A stretch of 64,000 bases of DNA, from positions 62,001-126,000 of the forward strand of contig NZ_CP063203.1 in assembly GCF_019904255.1 (NCBI RefSeq), given 5' to 3'. The notes beneath the pieces are model-generated. The model did not search any database and had not been told where the DNA came from. It worked only from the letters and a program-made list of their open reading frames with translations. Position numbers and translations under genes: made by a program. Origin of the DNA: Marixanthomonas sp. SCSIO 43207. Lineage in GTDB: Bacteria; Bacteroidota; Bacteroidia; Flavobacteriales; Flavobacteriaceae. Below are positions 7,226-15,432 of this stretch, piece by piece (the stretch's first letter is position 1; the number at the start of each line of letters is the position of its first letter).

Positions 7226-8512
7226 TTAATAAACTTTAGAAGGTAAAATCATATCGTTTCCTTTTCTATTAATTGTTGAAGTATTCCAAAAATCTCCAGG
7301 TAAAACTTGTATTTCACAAGCATTTTCTACAACATCTAAATAGTCATTTGGCTCTGCTGTATTGTAACTTGCGTGAATAGTTAAAAAATACCTTCCTTCA
7401 CGCAAAAGCAAATTTGGTATTTCCCAAGTTATAATTCCCTCTTTGTTTATTCTACTTAATCGCATGCCAGACTCAATAGATGATAAACCTGTAATTTTGT
7501 TTCCATAAAGATCAAAAATAGCGAAAGCAAATATAAATTTATCTACCTGAAATGATTTAAAAGCCTTATAAAACATTTCTACCTTTAAATACTGACCTGA
7601 TATGCAATGCACCACCTCTAAACCCTCTTTATTTGATAATCTAATATTAGTGAATTTAAAAGAACCATCCCCTAATCTATCCTTTCTATTTATTAGTTTT
7701 TCTTTGATTCCTTTTTTATTATCATTGGCATTATTTAAGTAAAAATCTACACCATCAATCGTATCTCCTTCATAAACGGACACCCCATTTTCTAGAACAA
7801 TTACTCGGGTACATAAATTTTTAACTGATGCCATATTGTGGCTTACAAAGAGTACGGTACGTCCTTCGCCTTTGCTAATGTCTTGCATTTTACCAATGGC
7901 TTTTTTTTGAAACTCGGCATCACCTACCGCTAGCACCTCATCAACCACTAAGATATCTGGTTCTAAAAATGCAGCCACGGCAAAGCCTAAGCGCACGCGC
8001 ATCCCACTACTATAGCGTTTTACAGGCGTATCAATATACATATTACAACCTGAAAAGTCAATAATTTCATCTTCCTTTGCAGCGATTTCTGTTTTGGTCA
8101 TCCCCAGAATAGCCCCATTTAAATAAATGTTTTCACGGCCGGTCAACTCGGGATGAAATCCTGTACCTACTTCTAATAATGACGCAATGCGTCCTTTGGT
8201 TTTAATACTACCGGTAGTGGGCCCTGTTACACGCGATAAAATTTTTAAGAGGGTCGATTTTCCGGCGCCGTTTTTACCAATAATGCCCAACACCTCGCCT
8301 TGTTGTACTTCAAAATTAATGTCGCGCAAAGCCCATACATATTCTTCTTCGGCTTTGGTGCTCCTATCATTCACCGCTCCTACTTTGCTATATGGATCTT
8401 CTTTGCCGCGTAGACGATACCAAAGTCGGTTTAAATCATGACTTAAAGTTCCTGTTCCTACCAACCCAAGGCGGTATTGTTTGCTTATATTTTCAGCTTT
8501 GAGTATAATCAT
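7226..8512 (-). CDS. wzt: ABC transporter ATP-binding protein for polysaccharide export (Wzt-like, with C-terminal domain)
   Basis: This 428-residue protein has Walker A GKNGAGKST (about 79-87), signature YSSGMRVRLGFAVA near 165-180, and Walker B ILVVDEVLAVGD. This is the teichoic acid/O-antigen exporter type of ATPase. Residues beyond about 280 form a beta-rich extension like the Wzt C-terminal domain that binds the modified non-reducing end of the glycan. The loop before Walker A (residues 20-60) is long, as in TagH/Wzt proteins. The permease is two genes upstream, separated by an inserted four-helix-bundle gene. It starts with ATG; the asparagine-synthase-like gene begins 1 bp after its stop, so the operon is tight. 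Confidence 0.9.
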   Translation of the reverse strand: MIILKAENISKQYRLGLVGTGTLSHDLNRLWYRLRGKEDPYSKVGAVNDRSTKAEEEYVWALRDINFEVQQGEVLGIIGKNGAGKSTLLKILSRVTGPTTGSIKTKGRIASLLEVGTGFHPELTGRENIYLNGAILGMTKTEIAAKEDEIIDFSGCNMYIDTPVKRYSSGMRVRLGFAVAAFLEPDILVVDEVLAVGDAEFQKKAIGKMQDISKGEGRTVLFVSHNMASVKNLCTRVIVLENGVSVYEGDTIDGVDFYLNNANDNKKGIKEKLINRKDRLGDGSFKFTNIRLSNKEGLEVVHCISGQYLKVEMFYKAFKSFQVDKFIFAFAIFDLYGNKITGLSSIESGMRLSRINKEGIITWEIPNLLLREGRYFLTIHASYNTAEPNDYLDVVENACEIQVLPGDFWNTSTINRKGNDMILPSKVY

Positions 8513-8554
8513 TGTTTGGTTGTGGGTTGTGGGTTATCGGTTGTCTGTTTTCGG

Positions 8555-8917
8555 TTAATTTTTCCAGTTTTTTTCTACATACTTGATAAAATTAAACAGT
8601 TTTCCTCCTAACTTATCATATTTTTCAATCAAAATTTCAATATCTCTATTTGGATACAGTTGTTTAATCATCTCCAACTGAGAAATACACTCTAATAAAG
8701 AAGCGTGGGCGTACACCAAAAATTTGATAAAGTCTTGTTTATAATTTCTTCTACCATATCCTTCAACAATATTGTCTTTAACACTTTTTGATGAACGTCT
8801 TACTTGACTCCCTTGTTCGTACAACTCAAACTTAGGCAACAACAAAGTAATTTTATGAACCTCAATAGCATAATCGAATGCCAAATTATATATATCTAAG
8901 TCTTTATAACTTTTCAT
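8555..8917 (-). CDS. Four-helix bundle protein (23S rRNA intervening-sequence protein family)
   Basis: This 120-residue all-helical protein begins MKSYKDLDIYNLAFDYA and contains RRSSKSVKDNIVEGYGRRNYKQDF and LLECISQLEMIKQLYP, the recognisable core of the S23/IVP four-helix-bundle family (TIGR02436-like), related to Avd of diversity-generating retroelements. Its role is not established in most settings. The frame extends 12 codons upstream to a TTG, but the ATG at 8917 matches the family start. It is inserted between the Wzt and Wzm genes in the same orientation and is flanked by low-complexity GTTGTGGGTT-like sequence, which suggests a later insertion. No reverse transcriptase or variable repeat is nearby. 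Confidence 0.8.
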   Translation of the reverse strand: MKSYKDLDIYNLAFDYAIEVHKITLLLPKFELYEQGSQVRRSSKSVKDNIVEGYGRRNYKQDFIKFLVYAHASLLECISQLEMIKQLYPNRDIEILIEKYDKLGGKLFNFIKYVEKNWKN

Positions 8918-8964
8918 TTTATTTTTTCTTACACAAGAACCCAAAACACACAACTGGTAACCGA

Positions 8965-9828
8965 CTAAACTGTATCGATAAAATTCTTTTCCGTTCGATT
9001 AAAAATAATTAGGCCTATTAAAAATATGGCTATGGAAAAAACCAAGGCATACAGAAAGCCTCCCCAAGTAAAGGTACCATAATCCAATGTTATAAAACGG
9101 AACCCTTCTATAATTTGAGTAATAGGGTTGTACTCAAAAGCCCACGCGTATTCTGGTAATTTTTCTACCGCTTTACTTAATGGAAACGGTACAGCAGAAA
9201 TATACATTAATAAAGAAGTTGCAAATCCTACTAACACGGTTAAATCACGATATTTGGTAGTAACGGCGGAAATGATCATTCCTAATCCCAATCCCATGAG
9301 TGCCATCATAATAATATATACAGGCATAAAAACAATATACACATTTGGACTCACTTCTTTACCTATTACTAAGAAGTATAAATAAAACCCAATAAAGATA
9401 AAGAACTGGATACCAAACTTAAACAAATTAGAAATTGTAATGGATAAGGGTGTTATTACTCTTGGAAAGTAAACTTTTCCAAAAATCTTAACATTTCCTC
9501 TAAATACGTTAGAAGTTCCTGTAAAACATGCTTTGAAATAGTTCCAAGCGGTTATTCCTGCCAGATTAAACAAAAAAGAAGGTACAGTCCCTGTACTTAC
9601 ACCAGCTACATTATTGAATACTAGGGTGAAAATTACTGAGGTAAATAAAGGTTGTATAAAGTACCAAAGGGGACCTAGTATGGTTTGTTTGTAAAGGGTA
9701 ACAATATCTCGTTTTACAAACAACACTAACAAGTCGCGATACCTCCAAATCTCCTTAAAATTAATGGATATCAGGTTTTTATGGGGAGTGATTTCGTAGA
9801 GCCACCTATCGTTTTGAGTATTGTTCAC
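8965..9828 (-). CDS. wzm: ABC transporter permease for polysaccharide export (Wzm-like)
   Basis: This 287-residue ABC-2 family permease opens with an amphipathic N-terminus (NFKEIWRYRDLLVLFVKRDIVTLYKQT) followed by ILGPLWYFIQPLFTS, the hallmark of the Wzm/TagG family, and about six membrane segments. It would form a dimer with two Wzt subunits to push an undecaprenyl-linked glycan across the inner membrane. It starts at GTG (9828); no ATG fits better. The upstream 900 bp is repeat-filled and non-coding, so this is probably the first gene of its transcription unit. Confidence 0.88.
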   Translation of the reverse strand: MNNTQNDRWLYEITPHKNLISINFKEIWRYRDLLVLFVKRDIVTLYKQTILGPLWYFIQPLFTSVIFTLVFNNVAGVSTGTVPSFLFNLAGITAWNYFKACFTGTSNVFRGNVKIFGKVYFPRVITPLSITISNLFKFGIQFFIFIGFYLYFLVIGKEVSPNVYIVFMPVYIIMMALMGLGLGMIISAVTTKYRDLTVLVGFATSLLMYISAVPFPLSKAVEKLPEYAWAFEYNPITQIIEGFRFITLDYGTFTWGGFLYALVFSIAIFLIGLIIFNRTEKNFIDTV

Positions 9829-9886
9829 AGGGCAAATTTGTTTTGTTGTGGCTAATATACTAATTCTCTTTTTTTGACGGTTAGAT

Positions 9887-9940
9887 TTTTAGATTTTTAG
9901 ATTGTTGGATCGTTGGATTGTTGGATTGTTGGATCGTTGG
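9887..9940. repeat. Simple repeat: TTAGATTT and GTTGGAT(C/T) units
   Basis: Three TTAGATTTT-type units are followed by about five units of GTTGGATTGTTGGATC type. This is low-complexity, non-coding sequence upstream of the Wzm permease start. Confidence 0.75.
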
Positions 9941-9999
9941 AATTTAAATTATTAGAAGCTGTATGACAGAAGTGTGCAATTAGATAGTATGATGAAAAG

Positions 10000-10722
10000 A
10001 GATTCTTCACTCCGTTGCACTGCGCTCAGAATGACAGTCTGATGTTGTCATTCCGATGGAGGCACGAATGAGGAATCTTTCTCAAGAAACAAGAGACAAG
10101 AGTCAAGAATTAAGAACCAAGAGTCAAGAACCACGAACCAAGACATTCCATTTACGAAGACCCAGCAACTCATAGACTCATAAACTAAAAGAGATTCTTC
10201 ACTTCGCTGCGCTGTGTTCAGAATGACAGTCTGATGTTGTCATTCCGATGGAGGGTGCGACTGAGGAATCTTTCTCAAGAAACAAGAGACAAGAGTCAAG
10301 AATTAAGAACCAAGAGTCAAGAACCACGAATCAAGACGTTCCATTTATAAAGACCCAGCAACTCATAGACTCATAAACTAAAAGAGATTCTTCACTCCGC
10401 TGCGCTGTGTTCAGAATGACAGTCTGATGTTGTCATTCCGATGAAGGCACGACTGAGGAATCTTTCTCAAGAAACAAGAGACAAGAAACATGAACCAAGA
10501 GACAAGAGTCAAGAAACAAGAACCAAGAACCACGAATCAAGACGTTCCATTTATAAAGACCCAGCAACTCATAGACTCATAAACTAAAAAAAATCTTCAC
10601 TCCGCTGCGCTGCATTCAGAATGACAGTCTGATGTTGTCATTCCGATGGAGGCACGACTGAGGAATCTACTGTTGGAAGGAAAAAAGATTCTTCACTTCG
10701 CTGCGCTGTGTTCAGAATGACA
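10000..10722. repeat. Tandem array of an about 190-bp unit carrying a palindromic REP-like element
   Basis: The left arm AGATTCTTCACT(C/T)CG starts at 10000, 10192, 10385, about 10589 and 10686 (spacings 192, 193, about 204, 97). Each full unit contains: left arm ending TTCAGAATGACA; about 10 bp; right arm TGTCATTCCGATGGAGG ending GAGGAATCT, an imperfect reverse complement of the left arm; a purine-rich CAAGAAACAAGAGAC/GTCAAGA tract; and a spacer with CCCAGCAACTCATAGACTC. The last copy is only a left arm and abuts the stop of the Wzc-like gene. It is non-coding. The same palindrome recurs at 19859-19935 and 19987-20063. Confidence 0.85.
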
Positions 10723-10734
10723 GAAAATTTCAAC

Positions 10735-13194
10735 TTATCTACGAAATCGTTTTTTAACGCGCTGCCAGAGTGATGGTTTTTTGGCGTTTTGGTGATATCC
10801 ATTGCCATACTTACCATAGCCATAACCACCATATCCATACCCCCCGTACCCATAACCATAGCCGTATTTTGCTTTTTCTTGGAAGAAATTCATCACAAAA
10901 CTAACATTGGTTACTTCGCCTGTTTGGTATTTATCATTAATCATGGTAAACATGCCTTTCTTAGTGTAGTTTTGACGAACCATATAAATAGTGGCATCTG
11001 CATATTTTACCAATTCTAGTGAGTCTGCAACCAACCCTAGTGGCGGACTGTCTAAGATAATATAATCATAGCTTTCTTTTAATTCATCCATCAAGTCTTT
11101 CATGGCTTCTCCCATCAACAACTCGGAAGGGTTGGGCGGTATAGGGCCCGAAGTAATGACATCTAAATGAGGGACTTTCGTTTTTTGAGTAATTTGATCT
11201 AATGATTTATCATTAATCAAATAATTAACCACCCCTACTTTATTGTTGATTTCAAAATCATCAAAAATCTTAGGACGACGTAAGTCAAGGCCTAACAGCA
11301 CCGTTTTCTTTTCACTTAATGCAAATACAGAAGCTATATTGATAGAGGTAAATGTTTTTCCTTCTCCACTGACTGAAGAGGTAACCAATACTGTTTTGGC
11401 TCCGGTAACCCCCTGTTTTTTATACATAAACTGTAAGCTAGAGCGTATAGCTCTAAAAGCTTCTGCTACAGCCGACTTGGGATTGTTTAAAACAGCTAAG
11501 TTGTTTTCTTGATAACTTTTTCCAATCACCCCAAGAATAGGTATAGGTGATAGTCTTTCTATATCTTTAAGGGTTTGAATGCGGTTATCAAAAAATGATT
11601 TAATAAACACAAATACAAATGGTATCACAAACCCAAAGAGCAAAGCCATCATATAGTTGAGTTGGGTATTGGGTCCTATTTGACCTCCACCGGTGTCCTT
11701 GGCTTTATCAATTACCATCACATCACTTACATTAGCCGCTTTTACCAACCCGGCTTCACTGCGTTTTGACAAAAATAAGTTATAGCTACCTTGACTTAAA
11801 TTATACCTACGCTCAATTTTTAATAGTTCTTGTTGTTCTTTAGGCAGGCTTCTTATTTCAGCTTCATATTGTGCTATGTTGCTGTTTATTGTTTGTAATT
11901 CTGAATTTTTAAGTTCTTTTGAAGACCGAATGTTTTCTAATAATACCCGTTTTACAGCATCAATTCTACGATCTATATCGGCAAATACCGGTGCTCCTTC
12001 TTTATACGAATATTGAAGTTTATTTCGTTCTTCGGCTAAGGTAATAATGCGTCCCACACCGCTAACAATACTAGCCTCTGAAATACCAGCAACCGAAGGA
12101 GCCGGAACATTACGATAATCGGTACGAGTGGTTAAGTAATCTTCAAGGGTATTGTAATAATTAATTTCTTGATTAATGGCCTCCTTGCGAAGATCTAAGG
12201 TATTGAGCTTTCCGCTTATTTCTTGACCTTCAGATTCAAGGTTGAATATTTCATTTCGGTTTTTGAACGAGTTTAATTCATCTTCTACAGAACCTAATTC
12301 TTTCGATTTCTCGGCCAAGCTACTATCAATAAATCGAATGGTTTTGGTAGCAAATAAGTTTTTGCGCTCTAGCATGTTTTCACTTAACACCTGAACCGAT
12401 GTGTTTAAATAATCAACTAATTTGGCTTTGTTTAATCCGTTTAAACGCAAGCGTAATACTGAAGATCCCGAAGTTTCGGGTCTAATATTTACGTTTAAAT
12501 ATCTTTTTACCCGACCATCAAAGTTTGAAAAACTGATGTAGTACGGTTTATTAGGCACAACACCTATTTCTTGATAAGGTACTAAAGTAGCGGTTAAATA
12601 AGGCAATTTTATTTTTTCACCTAGTTTGTACGCTTTTTTTAGTGTTTGAGCTTCAATATATTGACCTTTTTTTTCTTTTGTGTGATAGTTTTGAAGGGTA
12701 TGGTTTTTACCTTCAAAAGTAGTTTCCAGAGTATAACTAACCGAGTCGGTAAACGTAATTTTGAATTGCTTACTTAGTACTTGATAGGCACTAGTATCTG
12801 CCTCAACCAAAAAAGGAGCTTTTTTATACGCATCTACTTGTTGGTACTCCCCGTCTTTTAAATAGTTGATATAGTATTGTAGTTTATCAACCACCGCTTC
12901 ATTATGCGAACGAGATTGAAGTGTAATGATTGCCGTATTGACTTTATCAGTGGTTCCGCCCCAATTAAAAGTAAGACTGGTGTTGCTAGTAAAGAAAGGG
13001 TTTTGATCGTCTTTAATGGAAATCATAGTATCCATTTGATAGACCGGTAGCTTGCGCACGTTGATGTAATAAGCAATACCAAAAGCTATGAGAAGACTTA
13101 CCAAAAAAAGCGGCCAATAGCTTAACAATTTAAAGAGAAACCCTTTAAAGTCAAATATAGTATGATCTGTCTTGATATCGATTTCTTCACTCAT
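10735..13194 (-). CDS. Polysaccharide co-polymerase with BY-type tyrosine kinase domain (Wzc-like)
   Basis: This 819-residue inner-membrane protein has a first membrane segment at about residues 25-46, a large periplasmic coiled-coil region, and a second segment near 525-545 (LNYMMALLFGFVIPFVFVFI). The cytosolic kinase has Walker A SSVSGEGKT (about 607-615), Walker A' LGLDLRRPK and Walker B IILDSPP near 711. The tail (about 775-800) is a run of Tyr and Gly (YGYGYGYGGYGYGGYGYGKY), the cluster that BY-kinases autophosphorylate. It regulates chain length and export together with the Wza-like outer-membrane protein, whose gene ends exactly where this one starts (TAATG overlap). Confidence 0.9.
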   Translation of the reverse strand: MSEEIDIKTDHTIFDFKGFLFKLLSYWPLFLVSLLIAFGIAYYINVRKLPVYQMDTMISIKDDQNPFFTSNTSLTFNWGGTTDKVNTAIITLQSRSHNEAVVDKLQYYINYLKDGEYQQVDAYKKAPFLVEADTSAYQVLSKQFKITFTDSVSYTLETTFEGKNHTLQNYHTKEKKGQYIEAQTLKKAYKLGEKIKLPYLTATLVPYQEIGVVPNKPYYISFSNFDGRVKRYLNVNIRPETSGSSVLRLRLNGLNKAKLVDYLNTSVQVLSENMLERKNLFATKTIRFIDSSLAEKSKELGSVEDELNSFKNRNEIFNLESEGQEISGKLNTLDLRKEAINQEINYYNTLEDYLTTRTDYRNVPAPSVAGISEASIVSGVGRIITLAEERNKLQYSYKEGAPVFADIDRRIDAVKRVLLENIRSSKELKNSELQTINSNIAQYEAEIRSLPKEQQELLKIERRYNLSQGSYNLFLSKRSEAGLVKAANVSDVMVIDKAKDTGGGQIGPNTQLNYMMALLFGFVIPFVFVFIKSFFDNRIQTLKDIERLSPIPILGVIGKSYQENNLAVLNNPKSAVAEAFRAIRSSLQFMYKKQGVTGAKTVLVTSSVSGEGKTFTSINIASVFALSEKKTVLLGLDLRRPKIFDDFEINNKVGVVNYLINDKSLDQITQKTKVPHLDVITSGPIPPNPSELLMGEAMKDLMDELKESYDYIILDSPPLGLVADSLELVKYADATIYMVRQNYTKKGMFTMINDKYQTGEVTNVSFVMNFFQEKAKYGYGYGYGGYGYGGYGYGKYGNGYHQNAKKPSLWQRVKKRFRR

Positions 13195-13988
13195 TATAAA
13201 CGGGTTGCTAGTAATAAGATAGTTGAAAATGCAGTTACCACCGTTAAGATAGTTCTAAAGGTTTCTAAACCGGTAGTTCCGGTTCCGATTGATTTTTGTG
13301 GTAAGGGGTTAATTAAAATAAGGTCATTGGGTTTTACATAGTAATAGGGTGAGTTCATGGCATCAATGCTGGTAAGATCTATGTGATGCACTTTTTGCCC
13401 CAACGGATATTGCCTTATGATTACCACATTGGTACGGTCACCGGTTACTTCAATATCACCACTATTGGCGATGGCTTCCATAATGCTTACCTCATCACGA
13501 TAAATAATATTGGAACCCGGACTGCCTATTTCTCCATTGATGGTATAGCGAATTCCTGCCAATTTTACGGTTACAAAAATATTAGCTTCGGCTTTAAAAA
13601 AATCTTCTAGTAATTGCTTTTCAATCTTTTCACGAACTTCTTCTACGGTTAAACCTAGCACACCTACTTCTCCCAGGTTTGGAATGCGGATATTTCCATG
13701 CCTATCAACTACAAACCCATCATAATACAACCGTTCTTCACCCGTAGCGTTTGGGTTGGCATCGTTAATAGGGTTAAAAATACCTACAGTCTCTTGGTCT
13801 ATGGCTTTTACGCGTATACTTAATAGATCATTGACTTGTAATCGATAGGGTTCTTGTTCTTTTTTAAGAGGGATAAGACTGTCTGTCACAACCCCGTCTT
13901 CTTGTAAATAGGTTAATTGTTTGGTAGAAATACAGGAAGTAACACTTACGGTTAGGATCAATACAAAGATCAGATACGTAGCTTTCAT
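13194..13988 (-). CDS. wza: Polysaccharide export outer-membrane lipoprotein (Wza-like)
   Basis: This 264-residue lipoprotein has signal peptide MKATYLIFVLILTVSVTSC with lipobox cysteine at residue 19. A Poly_export domain (YRLQVNDLLSIRV...), followed by SLBB-like segments (ITINGEIGSPG-like YTINGEIGSPGSNI, then VKPNDLILINP), leads to a C-terminal hydrophobic helix (TILTVVTAFSTILLLATRL). The family forms the octameric outer-membrane channel for capsule or exopolysaccharide. The frame extends to a TTG at 14024, but the ATG at 13988 gives the proper signal peptide and lies downstream of a TAnnTTTG box, so it is chosen. It is the first gene of the wza-wzc pair. Confidence 0.88.
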   Translation of the reverse strand: MKATYLIFVLILTVSVTSCISTKQLTYLQEDGVVTDSLIPLKKEQEPYRLQVNDLLSIRVKAIDQETVGIFNPINDANPNATGEERLYYDGFVVDRHGNIRIPNLGEVGVLGLTVEEVREKIEKQLLEDFFKAEANIFVTVKLAGIRYTINGEIGSPGSNIIYRDEVSIMEAIANSGDIEVTGDRTNVVIIRQYPLGQKVHHIDLTSIDAMNSPYYYVKPNDLILINPLPQKSIGTGTTGLETFRTILTVVTAFSTILLLATRL

Positions 13989-14010
13989 AAATTGCCGGCT
14001 TGTTGCAAGA

Positions 14011-14018
14011 CAAATATA
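14011..14018 (-). promoter_or_regulatory. Putative -7 box TATATTTG for the wza-wzc pair
   Basis: On the minus strand TATATTTG (14018 to 14011) matches TAnnTTTG, 23 bp upstream of the chosen ATG at 13988. It overlaps the TTG-extended reading frame, which argues against that longer start. Confidence 0.5.
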
Positions 14019-14079
14019 ACGCAACGTTTGAAATAATAAAACCCGATGCCTTATAATTGTAAATTATTATGATGTAAGA

Positions 14080-15344
14080 ACAAGGTTTCAAATTGTATCG
14101 AGATCTTTTCAACACACTCGTTCTCGATACAATGTAGCTATCCGTACCGGCTACCTACATCACTCGAACTGACGGGGGTTGGTTATTAATATGTTAGCTG
14201 TACACCCTTAAGGTCCTACTTCGATAAACTCAGCACAGGCTCTTAAGGAGGCAATCAGTAGTGAAAATAACACTAAAACGTCTGGTCGAGTGAATTTAAA
14301 AACGCGACAGCAGGCTTTAAATTTGTATCGAGACCTGTTTGATATATTCGTTCTCGATACATTTTCCGGTTCCGCTATTGCTCCACCAAAAAACACTCGA
14401 ACTGACGGAGGGGTTAGTTACTCATTGATAAATAGAACACCCCTAAAGTCCCCTCAAAGGGACAATTAGTAGTGAAAATAAATCCAATCGTCTGGTCGAG
14501 TGGATTTAAAGACGCAACAGCAGGCTTTAAATTTGTATCGAGACCTGTTTGATACATTCGTTCTCGATATATTTTTCGGTTCCGCTATTGCTCCACCAAA
14601 AAACACTCGAACTGACGGAGGTTGGTTATTTATTAATAAGTAACGCTGTAATCTAAACTCAATACAGCTATCGGTCAGTTCGAGTGAATTGCAAACGCCC
14701 TAGTGTTTGTAATTTGTATCGAGAACCCAGTATATTTATTCACTAACGGTGGGGTTAGTTACTCATTGATAAAGAAAACACCCCTAAAGTCCTACTTCGA
14801 TAAACTCAGCACAGGCTCTTAAGGGGACAATCAGTAGTGAAAATAAATCTAACGTCTGGTCGAGTGAATTTAAAGACGCGACAGCAGGCTTTAAATTTGT
14901 ATCGAGACCTTTTCAACACACTCGTTCTCGATACATTTTATTGAAGTCTTGCAGACTTCACTAAAACACTCGAACTGACGGTGGTTGGTTATTTATTAAT
15001 AAGTAACGCTGTAATCTAAACTCAATACAGTTATCGGTCAGTTAGAGTGAATTGCAAACGCCCTAGTGTTTGTAATTTGTATCGAGAACCCAGTATATTT
15101 ACTCACTGACGGTGGGGTTGGTTACTCATTGATAAAGAAAACACCCCTAAAGTCCTACTTCGATAAACTCAGCACAGGCTCTCAAGGGGGCAATCCGTAG
15201 TAAAAAACCATTAAAGCGTCTGGTCGAGTGAATTTAAAGACGCGACAGCAGGCTTTAAATTTGTATCGAGACCTGTTTGATACATTCGTTCTCGATACAT
15301 TTTTCGGTTCCGCTATTGCTTCACCAAAAAACACTCGAACTGAC
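14080..15344. repeat. Array of modular nested inverted-repeat elements (about 125 bp each)
   Basis: Four full copies lie at 14281-14406, 14491-14616, 14855-14979 and 15219-15344, with a 5'-truncated copy at about 14080-14172 and two degenerate ones starting at 14674 and about 15037. Each full copy has outer arms TCGAGTG and CACTCGA, a left hairpin AATTTAAAG/CTTTAAATT, a central hairpin GTATCGAGA/TCTCGATAC, and a right module that differs between copies. Between copies run CCCCTAAAGTCC and TACTTCGATAAACTCAGC tracts. About 14617-14979 is directly duplicated as 14980-15344 (period about 364). No transposase and no credible ORF are present. The 1.4-kb gap from wza to the ABC-F gene consists almost entirely of this. 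Confidence 0.85.
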
Positions 15345-15432
15345 AATCGATACTTCACCAACTAAAAAAGAAAAATCATCAAACATGAAAGCATCTTATT
15401 AAAATCTCTTTATTTTGTATAAAAACAAATTT

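Larger units (their letters stand above)
9829..10734. other. Non-coding gap between wzm and the Wzc-like gene, filled with repeats
   Basis: No gene is supported. The first 60 bp after wzm are unique sequence, then a short simple repeat (9887-9940), a unique stretch, and the palindromic array from about 10000 to 10722 run almost to the stop codon of the Wzc-like gene. The only open frame (10638-10859, minus) is an out-of-frame reading of the neighbouring Tyr/Gly tail. Confidence 0.75.

Noticed and set aside
8555-8917. Avd protein of a diversity-generating retroelement
   Set aside because: The fold family is related, but there is no reverse transcriptase, template repeat or variable gene nearby.
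10000-10722. CRISPR array
   Set aside because: Units are about 190 bp and palindromic, with related rather than unique spacers, and no cas gene is present.
10638-10859. Met/Gly-rich minus-strand frame
   Set aside because: It is an out-of-frame reading of the Tyr/Gly tail of the Wzc-like gene and of the adjoining repeat.
14208-14396. 62-residue minus-strand frame (MFFGGAIAEPENVSRTN...) and its twin at 17360-17548
   Set aside because: Both are readings through the modular repeat element; the similarity follows from the DNA repeat and the frame is broken in other copies.
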